A stretch of DNA of 64,000 nucleotides, from NCBI RefSeq assembly GCF_051628905.1, contig NZ_CP157575.1, positions 682,001 through 746,000 of the forward strand, read 5' to 3'. The translations under genes and the position numbers were made by a program. This DNA comes from Asaia sp037151935. GTDB taxonomy: Bacteria; Pseudomonadota; Alphaproteobacteria; Acetobacterales; Acetobacteraceae. The notes under the pieces are model-generated. The model saw only the letters and a list, made by a program, of their open reading frames with translations. It did no database searches and was not told the DNA's origin. How positions within the stretch are numbered: the stretch's first letter is position 1; every line of letters begins with the position of its first letter. This document shows, one piece after another, positions 42,507 through 51,050 of the stretch.

Positions 42507-43394
42507 TCAGCGCAGGACGCGACCGGCCACAGCGTCGAGCTTCGCCAGGAGCTGGCGATCCCGAGCGTCAGGGGCGGTGATGATCGCGTGATCAAGCGCC
42601 CGCTCTGCGCCTGACAGGCAAAGACCACGCTTCTTGCCGAGTTCGGGGATAATCGCCGTGACCAGCGCGCGCGCCTTTGCGGCATTCTGGGTCATGACCG
42701 CGACCACAGCATCGACAGTGACGGAGTCATGGTCGTCATGCCAGCAATCGTAATCGGTCACCATAGCGATGCTAGCATAGCACATTTCAGCTTCGCGTGC
42801 GAGCTTGGCCTCAGGCATGTTGGTCATGCCAATCACCGAACAGCCCCATTGGCGATAAAGCTCGCTCTCGGCACGGGTCGAGAATTGCGGGCCTTCCATC
42901 ACGAGATACGTCCCGCCGCGCACCATATCGACACCGATCTTCCCGGCCTGTTCGACGATCACATCGCCCATGCGTGCCGAGACCGGGTCGGCCATGCCGA
43001 CATGCGCCACACAGCCACGACCGAAAAAGCTCTTTTCGCGCGCGAATGACCGGTCGATGAACTGATCCACCAGTACGAATTTGCCGGGCGGCAGATCTTC
43101 ACGCAGCGAGCCCACGGCCGAGAGCGAAACGATATCAGTGACGCCTGAGCGTTTCAGCGCATCGATATTGGCGCGAAAATTCAGCTCTGAAGGCGGGATC
43201 GGGTGCCCGCGTCCGTGGCGCGGCAGAAACACGCAGCGCACGCCGTTCAGCCGTCCGAAAAGCAGTGCGTCGGAAGGTTCGCCCCAGGGGGTCTCGACCC
43301 GACGCCATTCCTTCTCTTCCAGCCCATCGATGTCATAGAGGCCCGAACCGCCAATAAGGCCGATTACGGGCTCGATCGTCACATCTTCACTCAT
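42507..43394 (-). CDS. mtnP: S-methyl-5'-thioadenosine phosphorylase
   Basis: Purine phosphorylase of 295 residues that splits 5'-methylthioadenosine with phosphate into adenine and 5-methylthioribose-1-phosphate. This is the recycling step after polyamine or quorum-signal synthesis. Motifs: IGLIGGSGLYDIDGL (~11-25) for phosphate binding, FLPRHGRGHPIPPSELNFRANI (~63-84), SLSAVGSLREDLPPG, the substrate loop MEGPQFSTRAESE and GMTNMPEAKLAREAEMCYA, and the MTAP-type TDYDCWHDD. The start is the ATG at 43394; the frame continues far upstream across hemF, but only as an antisense shadow. No other methionine-salvage genes are next to it. Confidence 0.94.
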   Translation of the reverse strand: MSEDVTIEPVIGLIGGSGLYDIDGLEEKEWRRVETPWGEPSDALLFGRLNGVRCVFLPRHGRGHPIPPSELNFRANIDALKRSGVTDIVSLSAVGSLREDLPPGKFVLVDQFIDRSFAREKSFFGRGCVAHVGMADPVSARMGDVIVEQAGKIGVDMVRGGTYLVMEGPQFSTRAESELYRQWGCSVIGMTNMPEAKLAREAEMCYASIAMVTDYDCWHDDHDSVTVDAVVAVMTQNAAKARALVTAIIPELGKKRGLCLSGAERALDHAIITAPDARDRQLLAKLDAVAGRVLR

Positions 43395-43571
43395 GCGAAA
43401 CTGCCTTTTCGTCTTGTCGTCAACAGAAGCCTCAGGAACACCAGTTTGACGCAGTTCGCAACCTGTCGGTGTTTTCATGCGTACCGTCATGGTTTCAATC
43501 GGCCGGTTTTGGTATAGGCTTTTGCACTCAGGCTGGCGGAAGACCGGCTGGAACAGAATGCGGAGCTTGCG

Positions 43572-44513
43572 ATGAGCGAGACCTTGGATCCCAAGACCTT
43601 CGGCACCCTCATTCGTGATCATGTGCCCCATGACTCCCTCAAGGAGACAGCACGGCACTGGTTCGAGACCCTGCGCGACAGGATCTGCGCTTCCTACGAA
43701 GCGATCGAAGACGAGGCCGTCGCCAAGAACTCTCCCGTGCTGCGCGACAAGACCGAAGCCGGTCGCTTTAAGCGTACAGCCTGGGATAGAAGTGCGGACG
43801 AAAACAGCAACCTTCATGGTAGCGGCGTCATGTCGGTCATGCGCGGTCGAGTGTTCGAGAAGGTCGGCGTCAATGTCTCGACGGTGTGGGGTGAGTTTTC
43901 GCCAGAGTTTCGCAAGAACATGCCGGGCGCAGACGTCGATCCGCGCTTTTTCGCCACCGGTATTTCGCTGGTAGCCCATCCCTGCAACCCGCATGTGAGC
44001 GCCGCGCATTTCAATACGCGCATGATCATCACGAGCAATGGCTGGTTCGGCGGCGGTGGCGATATCACGCCGATCTTCCCCGATAGCGAGGAAGCCAAGG
44101 CAGATGCCGCGGATTTCCACGATACGTTCCGCGATGCATGCATGCGCCACGACCCGGCTTACTATGAGCGCTTCAAGGCCTGGTGCGACGAGTATTTCTA
44201 TCTGCCTCACCGTGGTGAGCCACGCGGGTTAGGCGGGATTTTCTACGATCACTTCAGCAGCGGCGATGTGCATAACGATTTCGCCTTCACCAAGGATGTG
44301 GGGCTTGCTTTCTACGAAGCCTACCCACGCGCCGTGCGCTCACGCATGATGCAAGCCTGGACCGAAGCCGAGCGCGAGGCGCAGCTCATTCGCAGAGGGC
44401 GCTATGTCGAGTTCAATCTCATTCACGATCGTGGTACGGTGTTCGGGCTCAAGACTGGCGGCAATACCGAGGCCATTCTGATGAGCATGCCTCCTGAGGT
44501 GAAATGGCCCTGA
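43572..44513 (+). CDS. hemF: Oxygen-dependent coproporphyrinogen III oxidase
   Basis: Cytosolic enzyme of 313 residues. It oxidises two propionate side chains of coproporphyrinogen III with oxygen to make protoporphyrinogen IX for haem. The family hallmarks are ISLVAHPCNPHVSAAHFNTRMI (~135-156), WFGGGGDITPIFP (~159-171) and GEPRGLGGIFYDHFSSG, as well as RRGRYVEFNLIHDRGTVFGLKTGG near the end. The ATG at 43572 follows GGAGC. The reaction needs oxygen, which fits a strict aerobe with several haem-rich enzymes in the same window (bo3 oxidase, tri-heme peroxidase). It is divergent from mtnP with 177 bases between. Confidence 0.95.
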   Translation: MSETLDPKTFGTLIRDHVPHDSLKETARHWFETLRDRICASYEAIEDEAVAKNSPVLRDKTEAGRFKRTAWDRSADENSNLHGSGVMSVMRGRVFEKVGVNVSTVWGEFSPEFRKNMPGADVDPRFFATGISLVAHPCNPHVSAAHFNTRMIITSNGWFGGGGDITPIFPDSEEAKADAADFHDTFRDACMRHDPAYYERFKAWCDEYFYLPHRGEPRGLGGIFYDHFSSGDVHNDFAFTKDVGLAFYEAYPRAVRSRMMQAWTEAEREAQLIRRGRYVEFNLIHDRGTVFGLKTGGNTEAILMSMPPEVKWP

Positions 44514-44588
44514 TCGCGGGGTCACTATTTAGCCGTATTCGTCTGGCTTAACGCGCAAGCCAGACGATCTGGCAGTGAAGGGAAAGAA

Positions 44589-45716
44589 GTGCGGACCAAG
44601 ATAATGCCGTTTATGGCCAGGCAATCCCTGTCGCGTCGCACGCTTCTCTCTACCCTTGCCGCCTCCAGTCTGGCCGCGATCTCTCCCGCCCGCGCCTGGG
44701 AGGACGATGAGCAAAGCGAAGGCTCGTCTTCCCTCATCGGCTCACCCAAGCTGATTGTCGGCGGCGGACCGGACTCTCTGCCCGGTCAGGTCGCTCCCCT
44801 TCTTGCTGCGGCTCTCGCCAGAGGCCTCGCCACCCCCTCGCCCATCGCCACTCATTACGATCTGGGGCGTGACGGTGTGACCGCAGCCAATCTGTTCGAT
44901 ACGATCAGCCCCGAGGCCGATGGTGGGACCACCATTCTGGCTCCGGGCGCCGCACTGATCGCCTCGCTCTCCGGCGATGGCCGCGTTCATTTCGATTTCT
45001 CGCGCTGGGCCGCGCTGATCATGGCGCGCCGCCCTGTTGTGACGATTGCTCGCGCAGAGCTGCATCGGACAATCAGATCGCGCCTGAGCGGCCTGTTTCA
45101 TGATCGCCCTGTGCGGCTCGCAGTGTCTCATGCAACCGGAGTGGAACTGACGAGCCTCCTTGGCCTCTCCCTTCTGGGGCTGCATCCGCTACCGGTTCCC
45201 GGTTACGGAACGAAGGAAGCGGCTCTTGACGCGCTGAAGAATGGGCAAGTCGACGCCGTTCAGCTTACCCCGGGCCCGGACGACGACCTTTCCGCAGATA
45301 TCGCCTCAGCGCCTCAGGGCATAAAACCCATTTTCTATTCCGGCCCCGTGATTCCCGGCGTGCCCGATTTCGAAGCCACTTACCAGATGGCGCGCGGCCA
45401 TGCACCGAGCGGCGCCCTGTATCAGTCTTGGCTATCCGTCGCCAATGCCGCTGCTTCGGCACTGGTGCTGGCACTCCCCATGCTGACCCCACCTCTGGCG
45501 GTAGCACGCTGGCGCCATGCAGCGCAGGAGGCGGTGATCGATCCCATTCTCAAGAAGTGGAATGACGCCCAGCATCTGACGATCACGGCCGGTGCCGACG
45601 CGGCACCACTACTCAACCAGCTTGAGCCGGATCTGACGGCGCTGCTGGCTCTGCGTCGATGGATCAACAACAACCAGCCAAGATGGCGCCAGGGCCAGGA
45701 GACGCGCCCTACCTGA
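44589..45716 (+). CDS. Tat-exported periplasmic substrate-binding-like protein
   Basis: Protein of 375 residues. The N-terminus carries a twin-arginine signal (SRRTLLSTLAASSLAAISPARAWE), so it should be exported folded. The mature part begins SPKLIVGGGPDSLPGQVAPLLAAALARGL and resembles the TctC/Bug (tripartite tricarboxylate receptor) fold in pattern: GGGPDS...G...L, then GATTILAPGAAL and a VSHATGVELTSLLGLSLLGL segment followed by YGTKEAALDALKNGQVDA, the usual 'hinge' motif. A partner permease is not in the window, as with many orphan Bug proteins. The GTG at 44589 has AAGGGAAAG just upstream and keeps the Tat motif ~17 residues in; an ATG at 44613 is possible. Confidence 0.72.
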   Translation: MRTKIMPFMARQSLSRRTLLSTLAASSLAAISPARAWEDDEQSEGSSSLIGSPKLIVGGGPDSLPGQVAPLLAAALARGLATPSPIATHYDLGRDGVTAANLFDTISPEADGGTTILAPGAALIASLSGDGRVHFDFSRWAALIMARRPVVTIARAELHRTIRSRLSGLFHDRPVRLAVSHATGVELTSLLGLSLLGLHPLPVPGYGTKEAALDALKNGQVDAVQLTPGPDDDLSADIASAPQGIKPIFYSGPVIPGVPDFEATYQMARGHAPSGALYQSWLSVANAAASALVLALPMLTPPLAVARWRHAAQEAVIDPILKKWNDAQHLTITAGADAAPLLNQLEPDLTALLALRRWINNNQPRWRQGQETRPT

Positions 45717-45732
45717 GCTCAAGACAGAACGC

Positions 45733-46335
45733 TCAGACCCTGTTACGCGCCCTGAGCAGGATGCGCACAGCGCCCTTGTTCTTCTTGTGAGTGTGTACGA
45801 CGGCCAGAATAAGTGGGCGTATATCGCCCCTCTCCAGCCAATGCGGAAGCTCCTGGCGGATTACGCCGCCTTCCTGTCCGCTACCCAGCCCGGTGATGAC
45901 TTCGACGCAACGTATGCCCTGCGCACTACAGGCGTGCAGAAAGTGGTGAAGCTTGTGGAAGGCATCCTGTGCAAAATGTCCGTGCAGATCGAGGCGCCTC
46001 TGCGGTCTCATTTTTCCGGTTGAGAGGGCATTCCACGAGGTCGTGTCGAGGCCCGGCTGACGGCCATTGATTTCGAGACGATCCTGAATACGCGCTAGCT
46101 TCGAGGGAGCGGCCGCAGGCCGGATTACCTCCCGCACACGCACCGTTATCTGTGTCGTTCCCTCTTGCTCCGAATTGACAGGAATGGGCGCAGGAAGACC
46201 GCTCGCCGCGCATCGCGGCGCCCTGTTGTGCCGCTTGCGTGGCGACATGATCTGACGCCCACGAAGGGGCAGGATCGTGCGAGCGAAAGCCTGCCAGAGA
46301 CTTTCTTCGTCAGCACTCAGATCGCGTCGGACCAC
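45733..46335 (-). CDS. Smr domain protein (MutS2 C-terminal-like)
   Basis: Protein of 200 residues. Residues ~112-200 form a Smr domain: LDLHGHFAQDAFHKLHHFLHACSAQGIRCVEVITGLGSGQEGG...HTHKKNKGAVRILLR. The LDLHG and the TGxG (here TGLGSG) motifs are the catalytic signature of Smr nicking endonucleases. The N-terminal ~100 residues start with the alphaproteobacterial phrase RRDLSADEESLWQAFARTI and are otherwise disordered and Arg/Pro-rich. In related genomes such genes sit after mltA and a Tim44-like gene; here the tri-heme peroxidase and the methyltransferase lie between. Its substrate (DNA or RNA) is undetermined. Confidence 0.9.
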   Translation of the reverse strand: MVRRDLSADEESLWQAFARTILPLRGRQIMSPRKRHNRAPRCAASGLPAPIPVNSEQEGTTQITVRVREVIRPAAAPSKLARIQDRLEINGRQPGLDTTSWNALSTGKMRPQRRLDLHGHFAQDAFHKLHHFLHACSAQGIRCVEVITGLGSGQEGGVIRQELPHWLERGDIRPLILAVVHTHKKNKGAVRILLRARNRV

Positions 46336-46378
46336 ACTTCTTCCTTCTCTGAACGCATCGGAGCAAAACCCGGCGTTC

Positions 46379-47854
46379 TTATTGTGCCTCTGGGGCCTTC
46401 AGCGGGGGGGCGGCGACAACCTGCTGGAGCGGCACACCCTGATATTTGCCGGTCAGTGTTTTGAGAAACGCCACAATATCATCTACGTCGCGCTTTGGAA
46501 GCTCGGCGTAAGGCGTCTGGTAACGCGCCATCAGACGCACCGCCTCATCCAGAGTTGCAGCACTGCCGTCATGAAAATAGGGCGCGGTCAGCGCGATATT
46601 GCGCAGATTCGGTACTTTGAACTTCTGATGGTCTTCGATGGCATGAGTGAATCCCTCACGCCCGGAATCGACTGCGGTCAGACCTGCCTTGCGTTCGGCG
46701 AAATACGGTCCTTCAAGACCCATGACCTCATAGGCATCGCCACCGACCGCCACGCCGCTATGACAGCCGGAACATCCAATGGCCTTGAACCGCTCATAGC
46801 CACGCTTTTCCTGTGCCGTAATCGCGTTGTTGTCGCCTTTGAGATAAAGATCGAACGGACTATCCGGTGTGATCAGCGTCTTCTCATACTCAGCGATCGC
46901 ATTCGTAACGGTCTTCTGGTTGACTGCGTCCGCACCGTAAAGACTGGCAAACGCCGCATGATATTCCGGGACTGCAGCGATAATGGCGGCCACGCCTTCC
47001 CAGTCGTGAGCCCCCATTTCGACCGGGTTCGTTACCGGCCCGGCAGCCTGCGCAGCAAGATCAGCTGCGCGCCCGTTCCAGAACTGGGCGATGCTGAACA
47101 CGGCGTTATAGACAGTCGGCACATTGATGGGGCCCTTCTGTCCATTGATACCGGTCGCCGTCACGAGATTATCGACGCCACCCTTGTCCAGCCCGTGGCA
47201 GCTCGCACAATTCATTTTGCCATCGCCAGACAGACGACGATCGAAAAAGAGCTGGCGGCCCAACTCTGCCTTCGTCCAATCGACGGGGACACTCTCCGGA
47301 ATGGGCTGGATAACCTCTCCTGCGAATTGCGGCGCCACACCCGGCGTTGCGTAGTAGCGGCGACGTTGATCGGCAATCCATGCCAGCACATCGCTACGCG
47401 ATTTTTCGGTCATATACGCATGAGGGTGCATTAGCAGATAAGCTGCGGGCGGCATCCGGTTTTGCTGGATGACCTCTTCGATGCGAGAAAGCTGCTCGAC
47501 CGAAGGCGGCTTACCGGCCTGAAATGCGGCAATAACCGGGTCGATGCGGAAATGACGCTGACCCGCAACGAGATCGCGCTTCATGATCTGATTGGCAAAT
47601 GGCAGCTTGAAATAAAAGGGCAAATCGGAGGTGCGCGTGTGACAATAATCGCAGCGCGTTTCTCTGAAGGCGTTGAATGCGGCGAGTGCCTTGGGGTCGT
47701 GCCATGTGGCACTACTCGTCGGCAGTCGCGGGGCGCCCTGGTGATCGAAACGGGTCAGATAGGCAATTGTCCCGCCGTAGGCGAGCGCGCCCGCCACAAC
47801 CAGCCCCACAATACTTTTTCTGACGAGGCCTCTTCTGGTGGTGGCTATGGACAA
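46379..47854 (-). CDS. Membrane-anchored tri-heme cytochrome c peroxidase (YhjA/QPO-like)
   Basis: Periplasmic peroxidase of 491 residues. An N-terminal signal anchor (~11-33, IVGLVVAGALAYGGTIAYL) is followed by three haem c motifs: CDYCH at 68-72, CASCH at 216-220 and CSGCH at 361-365. The last two lie in the usual two-domain cytochrome c peroxidase (ELGRQLFFDRRLSGDGKMNCASCH). The extra N-terminal haem and membrane anchor match E. coli YhjA and quinol peroxidase, which take electrons from the quinol pool to reduce H2O2. I chose TTG at 47854: AGGAGG at 47862-47867 lies seven bases before it. A TTG at 47881 would overlap that site. It stands between Smr and the methyltransferase gene. Confidence 0.9.
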   Translation of the reverse strand: MSIATTRRGLVRKSIVGLVVAGALAYGGTIAYLTRFDHQGAPRLPTSSATWHDPKALAAFNAFRETRCDYCHTRTSDLPFYFKLPFANQIMKRDLVAGQRHFRIDPVIAAFQAGKPPSVEQLSRIEEVIQQNRMPPAAYLLMHPHAYMTEKSRSDVLAWIADQRRRYYATPGVAPQFAGEVIQPIPESVPVDWTKAELGRQLFFDRRLSGDGKMNCASCHGLDKGGVDNLVTATGINGQKGPINVPTVYNAVFSIAQFWNGRAADLAAQAAGPVTNPVEMGAHDWEGVAAIIAAVPEYHAAFASLYGADAVNQKTVTNAIAEYEKTLITPDSPFDLYLKGDNNAITAQEKRGYERFKAIGCSGCHSGVAVGGDAYEVMGLEGPYFAERKAGLTAVDSGREGFTHAIEDHQKFKVPNLRNIALTAPYFHDGSAATLDEAVRLMARYQTPYAELPKRDVDDIVAFLKTLTGKYQGVPLQQVVAAPPLKAPEAQ

Positions 47855-47861
47855 CCGGTAT

Positions 47862-47867
47862 CCTCCT
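47862..47867 (-). promoter_or_regulatory. Shine-Dalgarno fixing a TTG start
   Basis: A perfect AGGAGG on the minus strand, seven bases before TTG 47854. No ATG lies between it and the membrane anchor, so the tri-heme peroxidase must start at this TTG. Confidence 0.8.
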
Positions 47868-48050
47868 GATCCTGAACGCAAGCGACCGCAACCTGAGGTT
47901 TATGGCACTCCGTGTCAAAGTAATGTTTCCGATCACATTGAAAGGTTCTCCCGATACAAAGACCTAGCAACGGTGGCGTGTCCCGCGCTGGAACGCAGGG
48001 CCACTTTATCGGAAGCGTCCCGAAAGCGCCTTCAGTGACCAATTCAATGT

Positions 48051-48896
48051 TCAGCTCGCGTCTTCGCTCATGCCCGGCTCTTCTTCCATGCTGCGACGTA
48101 GCCTACGACGCGCGACCGCCACATAACGCGTGTCGATATCGATCCCGACTCCCTGCACGCCGAGTTCCTGCGCCGCCACGAGGCTTGTGCCTGTACCCAT
48201 GAACGGGTCGAGGAGCACCGTCTGTTCGTCGTAGCCATGAAGAGTCATGCAGGCCGTAGGCAGAGCGACAGGGAAAGTGCCGGGATGCAGAAATTTCTCG
48301 CGCTTGTGCCGTACAGTCTCATAGGGAATGAACCACGTATTCCCGCGGCAGCGCCGATCGACGGCATGACGCCGGCGCGTGATATTCGTCTTGTCGGTAA
48401 AGGGAACACCCGCGGCCAGACGCTGCAACCTGACATCGCCTCGTTGGGTCAGATGAAACACGTGCTCATGGTTATGGTTGATGAAACGGGTCGAGTTGAC
48501 CGGCTTGAAATGACCATAGGTCTTTTCCTCAATCGAAACCGATTTGATCCACACTATATGGTTTTGCAAAACGAACAGGTCACGCAGCCGGGTAATGAGC
48601 TCGAAGGGCAACCAGGGCTGCGACGATGATCCAGCAATATTGAGAAAAAACGACCCATCGGGCTTAAGCAGCCTCGCGATCTGGGTGCAAACTGTCTGCA
48701 TCCAGCCGATATAATCCTGTTCAGCCAGACTGTCTTTATAGGTTCGGTAGGCAATGCCGATATTATAGGGCGGCGACGTGACCACAATATCGACTGACGC
48801 CGTTTCCATGCGACGCATGACATTGATAGCGTCCCCCCTGATCAGGGCGTGACGACCTATCGCTTCTCGCCTTGCCCTGACTTTTTCCTGCGTCAT
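48051..48896 (-). CDS. Site-specific DNA methyltransferase (beta class), orphan
   Basis: Methyltransferase of 281 residues. Motif IV is TSPPYNIG (~40-47) and comes first. The target region follows, and motif I is DPFMGTGTSLVAAQELG near the C-terminus; this order defines the beta class. SPPY can methylate N4 of cytosine or N6 of adenine. It is not CcrM: it lacks the DPPY form and the C-terminal extension, so the target is unknown. There is no restriction gene within the window, so it is an orphan. I chose the ATG at 48896, whose A is the last base of the mltA stop (TGATG); upstream frame is mltA in another frame. It may use coupled translation with the mltA message. Confidence 0.88.
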   Translation of the reverse strand: MTQEKVRARREAIGRHALIRGDAINVMRRMETASVDIVVTSPPYNIGIAYRTYKDSLAEQDYIGWMQTVCTQIARLLKPDGSFFLNIAGSSSQPWLPFELITRLRDLFVLQNHIVWIKSVSIEEKTYGHFKPVNSTRFINHNHEHVFHLTQRGDVRLQRLAAGVPFTDKTNITRRRHAVDRRCRGNTWFIPYETVRHKREKFLHPGTFPVALPTACMTLHGYDEQTVLLDPFMGTGTSLVAAQELGVQGVGIDIDTRYVAVARRRLRRSMEEEPGMSEDAS

Positions 48897-50050
48897 CAGG
48901 CTGGAGGGTGCGGCAGTAAAACGATCATGCGGCCATGACTGCGCATCTTGCCTGCCAGGTGCTCGGCATCCTCGCCCCAACCGGTGAACAGATCGGCATG
49001 ATCGGCCCCCTTGATGTCGCTTCCGACATCCTGGCCAAAGGTAAGATGCATCCAGTGCCCCTCGCCACCATTGGCCTGCGGCAGATGCGTATCTACCCAG
49101 ATCGGGGCTCCCATCGGCAGGAGACTACGGTCGATGGCAACGGACCGACCGGGCGTAAGCGGCACGCCCATCGCACCCGGCGCTCCGCGATCCAGCGGAA
49201 TGGAATCGACACGCTTGAAGAACACGTAATCCGGGTTCTGCTCCATGACCTCCTGCGCCCGATCCGGATAGGCGGCGAGCCAGTTTCTCAGGCTTTGCAG
49301 CGAGACATCCTCAGCAGCCATGTCGCCACGGCTGACCAGGACACGCCCGATCGGCACATAAGGCGCACCGTTCTTGGCTGCAAATCCCACGCGCCGGATA
49401 GAACCATCGGTCATGACGAGGCGACCCGAGCCCTGAATCTGCAGAAAAAACAGGTCTTCCGGCGAGCGCAACCAAGCAATTTCGAGCCCACGACCAGACA
49501 AGGCCCCATGGTCGATTTCAGCCCGCGTATAATAAGGGACGAATTTTCCGCCTTCCCATCGCCCTGTCACCCACTCACCAGCCGTATCCTTTGTATGGAT
49601 CAGGTCGGCAGGCTGTGCGTAGAGCGGAGTCTGGAACGCGTCCGTCTTGACGGCCGATGCGTAGATCTGAGGTTCGTAATAGCCGGTAAAGAGCGCGTCA
49701 TTCGAGACGAGATAGGGGGCAAACCACTGCTCGAAATAGCTGCGTGCCGCCTCGCGCGTATTGCCGATGCTTTGAAGAGCCGTGCAGGCGCCCTGCCACT
49801 CACCGGCAATGCTTCCATTGGGAATTGCCCCGGCAACGCCGCCCAGATGCGTTTCCGGGGGCAGGCGCATGAGGCGCTGGCATTCCGCACGCAGCAACGG
49901 CAGCAGAGTTTCCGGAGCCTCCGCCGACCAGCCATCCAGCATGCCGTAGGTGAGCGGCGTGAGCTGAAGCGGTCTGGCCGAATCTGGCTCCGTACAAGAG
50001 GCGAGTAGAGCAAGTCCGAGCCCGAGGGAAAGACGAGAAACTATGTTCAT
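48896..50050 (-). CDS. mltA: Membrane-bound lytic murein transglycosylase A
   Basis: Lipoprotein of 384 residues that cuts glycan strands of peptidoglycan with 1,6-anhydro bond formation. The signal is MNIVSRLSLGLGLALLASC with lipobox LASC (lipidated Cys19). The MltA domain covers ~100-270 with FTGYYEPQIYAS, then QIQGSGRLVMTDG and the 3D domain at the C-terminus with KGADHADLFTGWGEDAE, whose Asp is the catalytic acid position. I chose the ATG at 50050, where the lipoprotein signal begins; the longer frame to 50116 has 22 unrelated residues. It lies 85 bases downstream of the Tim44-like gene, and its stop overlaps the methyltransferase start. Confidence 0.94.
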   Translation of the reverse strand: MNIVSRLSLGLGLALLASCTEPDSARPLQLTPLTYGMLDGWSAEAPETLLPLLRAECQRLMRLPPETHLGGVAGAIPNGSIAGEWQGACTALQSIGNTREAARSYFEQWFAPYLVSNDALFTGYYEPQIYASAVKTDAFQTPLYAQPADLIHTKDTAGEWVTGRWEGGKFVPYYTRAEIDHGALSGRGLEIAWLRSPEDLFFLQIQGSGRLVMTDGSIRRVGFAAKNGAPYVPIGRVLVSRGDMAAEDVSLQSLRNWLAAYPDRAQEVMEQNPDYVFFKRVDSIPLDRGAPGAMGVPLTPGRSVAIDRSLLPMGAPIWVDTHLPQANGGEGHWMHLTFGQDVGSDIKGADHADLFTGWGEDAEHLAGKMRSHGRMIVLLPHPPA

Positions 50051-50135
50051 GGCAAACCGAGTTTGTCGTGCGCCCCGCGAGACGCAGCTTTTTGAAGCAA
50101 GGTCAGGGTGCTCCACGCCCCCTGCCGAAGGAATG

Positions 50136-50822
50136 TCAGGCAGCGCGCGCAGCAGCCAGATGCCAGGTTGACGGTGGCAAACCCTGGCCGCTTTCGCTTT
50201 CGAACTGCCAAAGATCCGAAAACTCGGTGACCGATTCCGTTCCGATCAAGGGTTGGCCGTCAACATCGTTGAGGATGCTGATCTGACGCGACACGATCTG
50301 CACATCAATCCGGGCTTTTTCATGTCCGCTGATGCGGCTGAAAAACGCGTCGACGATGGCGAGACTGTTAATGCCCACGATTTCGGTACGCTGCTTCTGC
50401 TGCGCCGCCTCCCGGGCGACTATGGCTGCCTCGAAACCTGCAAACGCCTCGGGGCTGAGATAAGTGCGCAGCGTGGCGCGATCACCCTCCGCAAAGGCTG
50501 CCACGACTGCGCGGAATGCTTTTTGTGCGTTCTGCAGAAACGTATCCGCCTTGAATCCGGGCTGGGAGACGGTAATTTCCCCAAGAATCTGACCCACGCG
50601 TGTGCCGGGTTGGGGAATATCAAAGCGCGCACTGGGCTCTTCGATCACAGGCTGAGGTGCATCCATCCTCTCCTGCCCGCACGGCATGGGCACAGGGCCG
50701 GCAGCTTGTTGACCCCCGACATCGACACGTCGACCAAGCACAGCACGTAGTCGCCAGACCAGCACGAGGCTCAGCAGCGCAAAGATGACGATGTCATAAG
50801 GAATATTCTGAAGGAAGGACAT
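50136..50822 (-). CDS. Tim44/TimA-like domain protein
   Basis: Protein of 228 residues with one N-terminal transmembrane helix (IPYDIVIFALLSLVLVWRLRAVLG, ~6-30), a Pro/Gln-rich linker (~31-75) and a Tim44-like domain (~85-220: GFKADTFLQNAQKAFRAVVAAFAEGDRATLRTYLSPEAFAGF...). This is the alphaproteobacterial relative of the mitochondrial import motor subunit Tim44; bacterial members sit at the inner membrane, with the domain probably in the periplasm or cytosol. The gene is divergent from secB, a linkage common in alphaproteobacteria. The start can be ATG at 50822 or a GTG directly before it; I use the ATG. Confidence 0.9.
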   Translation of the reverse strand: MSFLQNIPYDIVIFALLSLVLVWRLRAVLGRRVDVGGQQAAGPVPMPCGQERMDAPQPVIEEPSARFDIPQPGTRVGQILGEITVSQPGFKADTFLQNAQKAFRAVVAAFAEGDRATLRTYLSPEAFAGFEAAIVAREAAQQKQRTEIVGINSLAIVDAFFSRISGHEKARIDVQIVSRQISILNDVDGQPLIGTESVTEFSDLWQFESESGQGLPPSTWHLAAARAA

Positions 50823-51003
50823 CACAGTTTCAGCTTCTTGCTATTCTTGATCTCGAAGGGCATGGCCCCTTGGTAAAGCGGCTTTATCGGCCACACAACA
50901 CCCTCACCGGGCGCCAGACCCAGATCATGGTCACAATTGCGCAGGAATTGACGAAGAGTTGGCGTATGAGGGGGATCATGCTACCGGCTTGAAAGCACGA
51001 AAT

Positions 51004-51021
51004 GCAGCCGATTTCGGCTGC
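51004..51021 (+). promoter_or_regulatory. Hairpin in the secB 5' region
   Basis: GCAGCCGA-tt-TCGGCTGC is a perfect 8-bp dyad ending 29 bases before the secB ATG. It could be a leader stem or an operator between divergent secB and the Tim44-like gene. Confidence 0.4.
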
Positions 51022-51050
51022 GTGTAATACGACTTTGATTGCGAGGCTCC

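Noticed and set aside
43395..44210. N-terminal extension of mtnP
   Set aside because: It overlaps hemF on the other strand and the conserved phosphorylase starts at 43394.
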